DNA from: Mycobacterium sp. SMC-2 | GTDB taxonomy: Bacteria; Actinomycetota; Actinomycetes; Mycobacteriales; Mycobacteriaceae | Direction: 5' to 3' | Length of the DNA stretch: 64,000 nucleotides | Assembly (NCBI RefSeq): GCF_025263485.1 | Contig: NZ_CP079863.1 | Span: 1,984,001 to 2,048,000 of the forward strand | Shown here: piece by piece, positions 62,842 to 64,000 of the stretch | Layout: each line of letters begins with the position of its first letter | Position numbering within the stretch: the stretch's first letter is position 1 | The notes under the pieces: model-generated | What the model was told of the DNA's origin: nothing | What the model saw: the letters and a program-made list of their open reading frames with translations, nothing else | Databases searched by the model: none | Program-made: the position numbers and the translations under genes

Positions 62842-63276
62842 ATGGCCGTCCATGAGGAGCCAGTGACCATCCTCGGTGAGGATGAGAGCTGGGAGTTGCT
62901 GTCCGGTGCGGCGTTGGGCCGGTTGGTGACATGCGCCGGCTCGCGCCCCGAAATCTTTCCGGTTAACTTCGTCGCCCAGCGCCCCACCGTGCTGTTCCGG
63001 ACCGCCGAGGGCACCAAGCTGCTGAGCGTGCTCATCAACAAGCAAGTGGCATTCGAAGCCGATAGCCACTCACTCGAAGAAGGCTGGAGCGTCATCATCC
63101 AGGGCACCGCCGAGGTGTTGTCGACCAGCGCGGAGATCAACGAGGCCGATGGTGCCGGGCTGCGGCCCTGGATTGCGACGCTGAAACTCCGTTATGTTCG
63201 CATACACGCCGAAAGCATTAGCGGCCGACGATTCCGTTTCGGCCCCGAACCCGATCGCGACGACACTTTCGCCTGA
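62842..63276 (+). CDS. Pyridoxamine 5'-phosphate oxidase-fold flavin-binding protein
   Basis: This 144-residue protein has a split-barrel PNPOx-like fold: EPVTILGEDESWELLSGAAL, LGRLVTCAGSRPEIFPVNFV, VLFRTAEGTKLLSVLINKQV and a GWSVIIQGTAEV strand. Such proteins bind FMN or F420 and reduce small molecules; several are in the mycobacterial DosR regulon. The ATG is preceded by a TAGGGT -10-like element five bases upstream, so the mRNA may be leaderless. The cofactor is not determined from sequence. Confidence 0.83.
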   Translation: MAVHEEPVTILGEDESWELLSGAALGRLVTCAGSRPEIFPVNFVAQRPTVLFRTAEGTKLLSVLINKQVAFEADSHSLEEGWSVIIQGTAEVLSTSAEINEADGAGLRPWIATLKLRYVRIHAESISGRRFRFGPEPDRDDTFA

Positions 63277-63773
63277 CCGCCCATCTGCACCGTGCCCGCC
63301 AGATGCAAGGCCCGGCCGATCAAACACATGCTCTGCTTGATGACCGAGGAAATCGTCCAGCACTCGCACGAAAGTGCCCAAGGCGCCCTGGTTTGACCTA
63401 CCCGCACCCAATCAGAGCGTTCCCGGGCGTTGATGATCATCGCGCCTGTACGTGCAGTACTTGTGGCCAACGAACATCTATCAAAAGGGTCAACGGTGAG
63501 GGCATCTACCTTATTGAGTACGGCTGCCGCACAACGGCTTTAGAGGAACCGCGAACAACCCGGTTACGGGCGCCGCGCCGCCGTAGCCGTCGTTGGCCCA
63601 TCGACAGGGCGCCGACGGCTGGGAGTAGTGCGTATGCGGCCATGGATAGGTCGACCTGAGCCCGCTGAGGCCTTAGTTGTTCCCACGAAGGGCCCAATGG
63701 CCCTACAGGTACCCGGGCTATCGCCCTAGGTTGCGACTATCAGCCGATAGATCCCGGTGTTAAGGAGAAAGCT
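63277..63773. other. Non-coding stretch before hrp1
   Basis: No gene is supported in these 497 bases. Short ORFs on both strands (for example 63303-63659 and 63506-63697) lack recognisable motifs. An imperfect palindrome AGGGCCCAATGGCCCT at 63689-63704 lies about 70 bp before the hrp1 ATG and weakly resembles a DosR box (10 of 14). The hrp1 ribosome-binding site AAGGAGAAA is at 63762-63770. Confidence 0.5.
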
Positions 63774-64000
63774 ATGACCACTGCGCGTGAAATCATGCAC
63801 GCCGGAGCCGCCTGTGTCGGCGAGCACGAAACACTGACCGCCGCGGCCGAGCACATGCGCGATCTGGGTGTCGGCGCCCTGCCGATCTGCGGCGACGATG
63901 ACCGTCTGCATGGAATGATCACCGACCGCGACATCGTCACCAAGTGCATCGCCTCCGGCCGCGATCCCAACACCGTTACCGCGGGTGAGCTGGCCCAGGG
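63774..64000 (+). CDS. hrp1: Hrp1, hypoxic response CBS-domain protein, C-terminus cut by window edge
   Basis: The first 75 codons of Hrp1 are present, ending at the edge. The protein begins MTTAREIMHAGAACVGEHET and has the first CBS motif (GVGALPICGDDDRLHGMITD), closely matching M. tuberculosis Rv2626c, a secreted DosR-regulated protein of two CBS domains of unknown ligand. The ATG has an AAGGAG ribosome-binding site. Confidence 0.92.
   Translation, partial: MTTAREIMHAGAACVGEHETLTAAAEHMRDLGVGALPICGDDDRLHGMITDRDIVTKCIASGRDPNTVTAGELAQ

Noticed and set aside
63303..63697. Short ORFs on both strands before hrp1
   Set aside because: No family, no ribosome-binding site and low-complexity composition.
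63689..63704. DosR box AGGGCCCAATGGCCCT before hrp1
   Set aside because: Only 10 of 14 core matches; GC-rich palindromes are common by chance, so it is noted but not called.

Overview
The window is high-GC actinobacterial DNA from a mycobacterium, probably a slow grower. This rests on the gene order, the WhiB7 and AdnAB loci, a mycoredoxin, DUF3107 and UPF0182 proteins, and dormancy-type genes (HspX-like, Hrp1). A Mycobacterium avium-complex-like species is possible but cannot be proved from this stretch.

Region 1 (1-35.4 kb) is conserved core. It matches, in inverted orientation, the M. tuberculosis order from Rv3218 down to Rv3193c. The genes are a diacylglycerol kinase-like enzyme, gpm2-entC-GNAT operon, a ParA-like ATPase, a beta-propeller membrane protein with the DEAD-box helicase RhlE, a ferritin-like MiaE-type protein, an MmpS-like protein, DUF3107, a TetR regulator, a DUF3152 zincin, MoeZ, an alkyltransferase-like protein with LipV, the AdnA/AdnB recombination motor-nuclease, a K+ channel/RCK protein, NudC, a PknH-sensor-like lipoprotein, mycoredoxin-1, UvrD2, WhiB7 with its leader, an ABC1 kinase, an orphan E1/cyclodehydratase-like protein, a DUF2342 hydrolase, a PDZ-Lon protease and a UPF0182 membrane protein. 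DNA repair (AdnAB, UvrD2, ATL) and redox or antibiotic stress (Mrx1, NudC, WhiB7) dominate.

Region 2 (35.4-41.2 kb) is accessory. It has a GlxA-type AraC regulator, a frameshifted HD-domain gene, a SAM methyltransferase plus alpha/beta hydrolase pair, and an intact HD hydrolase-nitroreductase-cupin operon. A shared upstream motif suggests one regulon under the AraC protein.

Region 3 (41,337-57,581) is a mobile element of about 16.2 kb inserted in the 3' end of an initiator tRNA-Met. A 46-bp direct repeat marks its ends and paired TTGGGAACA repeats lie at both arms (candidate integrase arm sites). It encodes an integrase and excisionase, a MobF relaxase with hairpins upstream (candidate oriT) but no secretion genes, a HigBA-like pair, an AIPR-family protein followed by a HEPN-like protein (candidate anti-phage pair), a flavin monooxygenase, a small ribbon-helix-helix-like protein and an intact IS21-family element with a 7-bp target duplication. 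It looks like an integrative mobilizable element with a defence cargo. A twice-frameshifted integrase remnant just beyond the right repeat shows that the tRNA was used before.

Region 4 (57.6-64 kb) is a dormancy-like island: DUF1918, a second PRPP synthetase, RNA 3'-phosphate cyclase, a six-hairpin glycosidase-like protein, an HspX-like small heat-shock protein behind a DosR-like palindrome, a zinc-ribbon-like microprotein, a hydrolase remnant, a PNPOx-fold protein, and the start of hrp1, which runs off the right edge.
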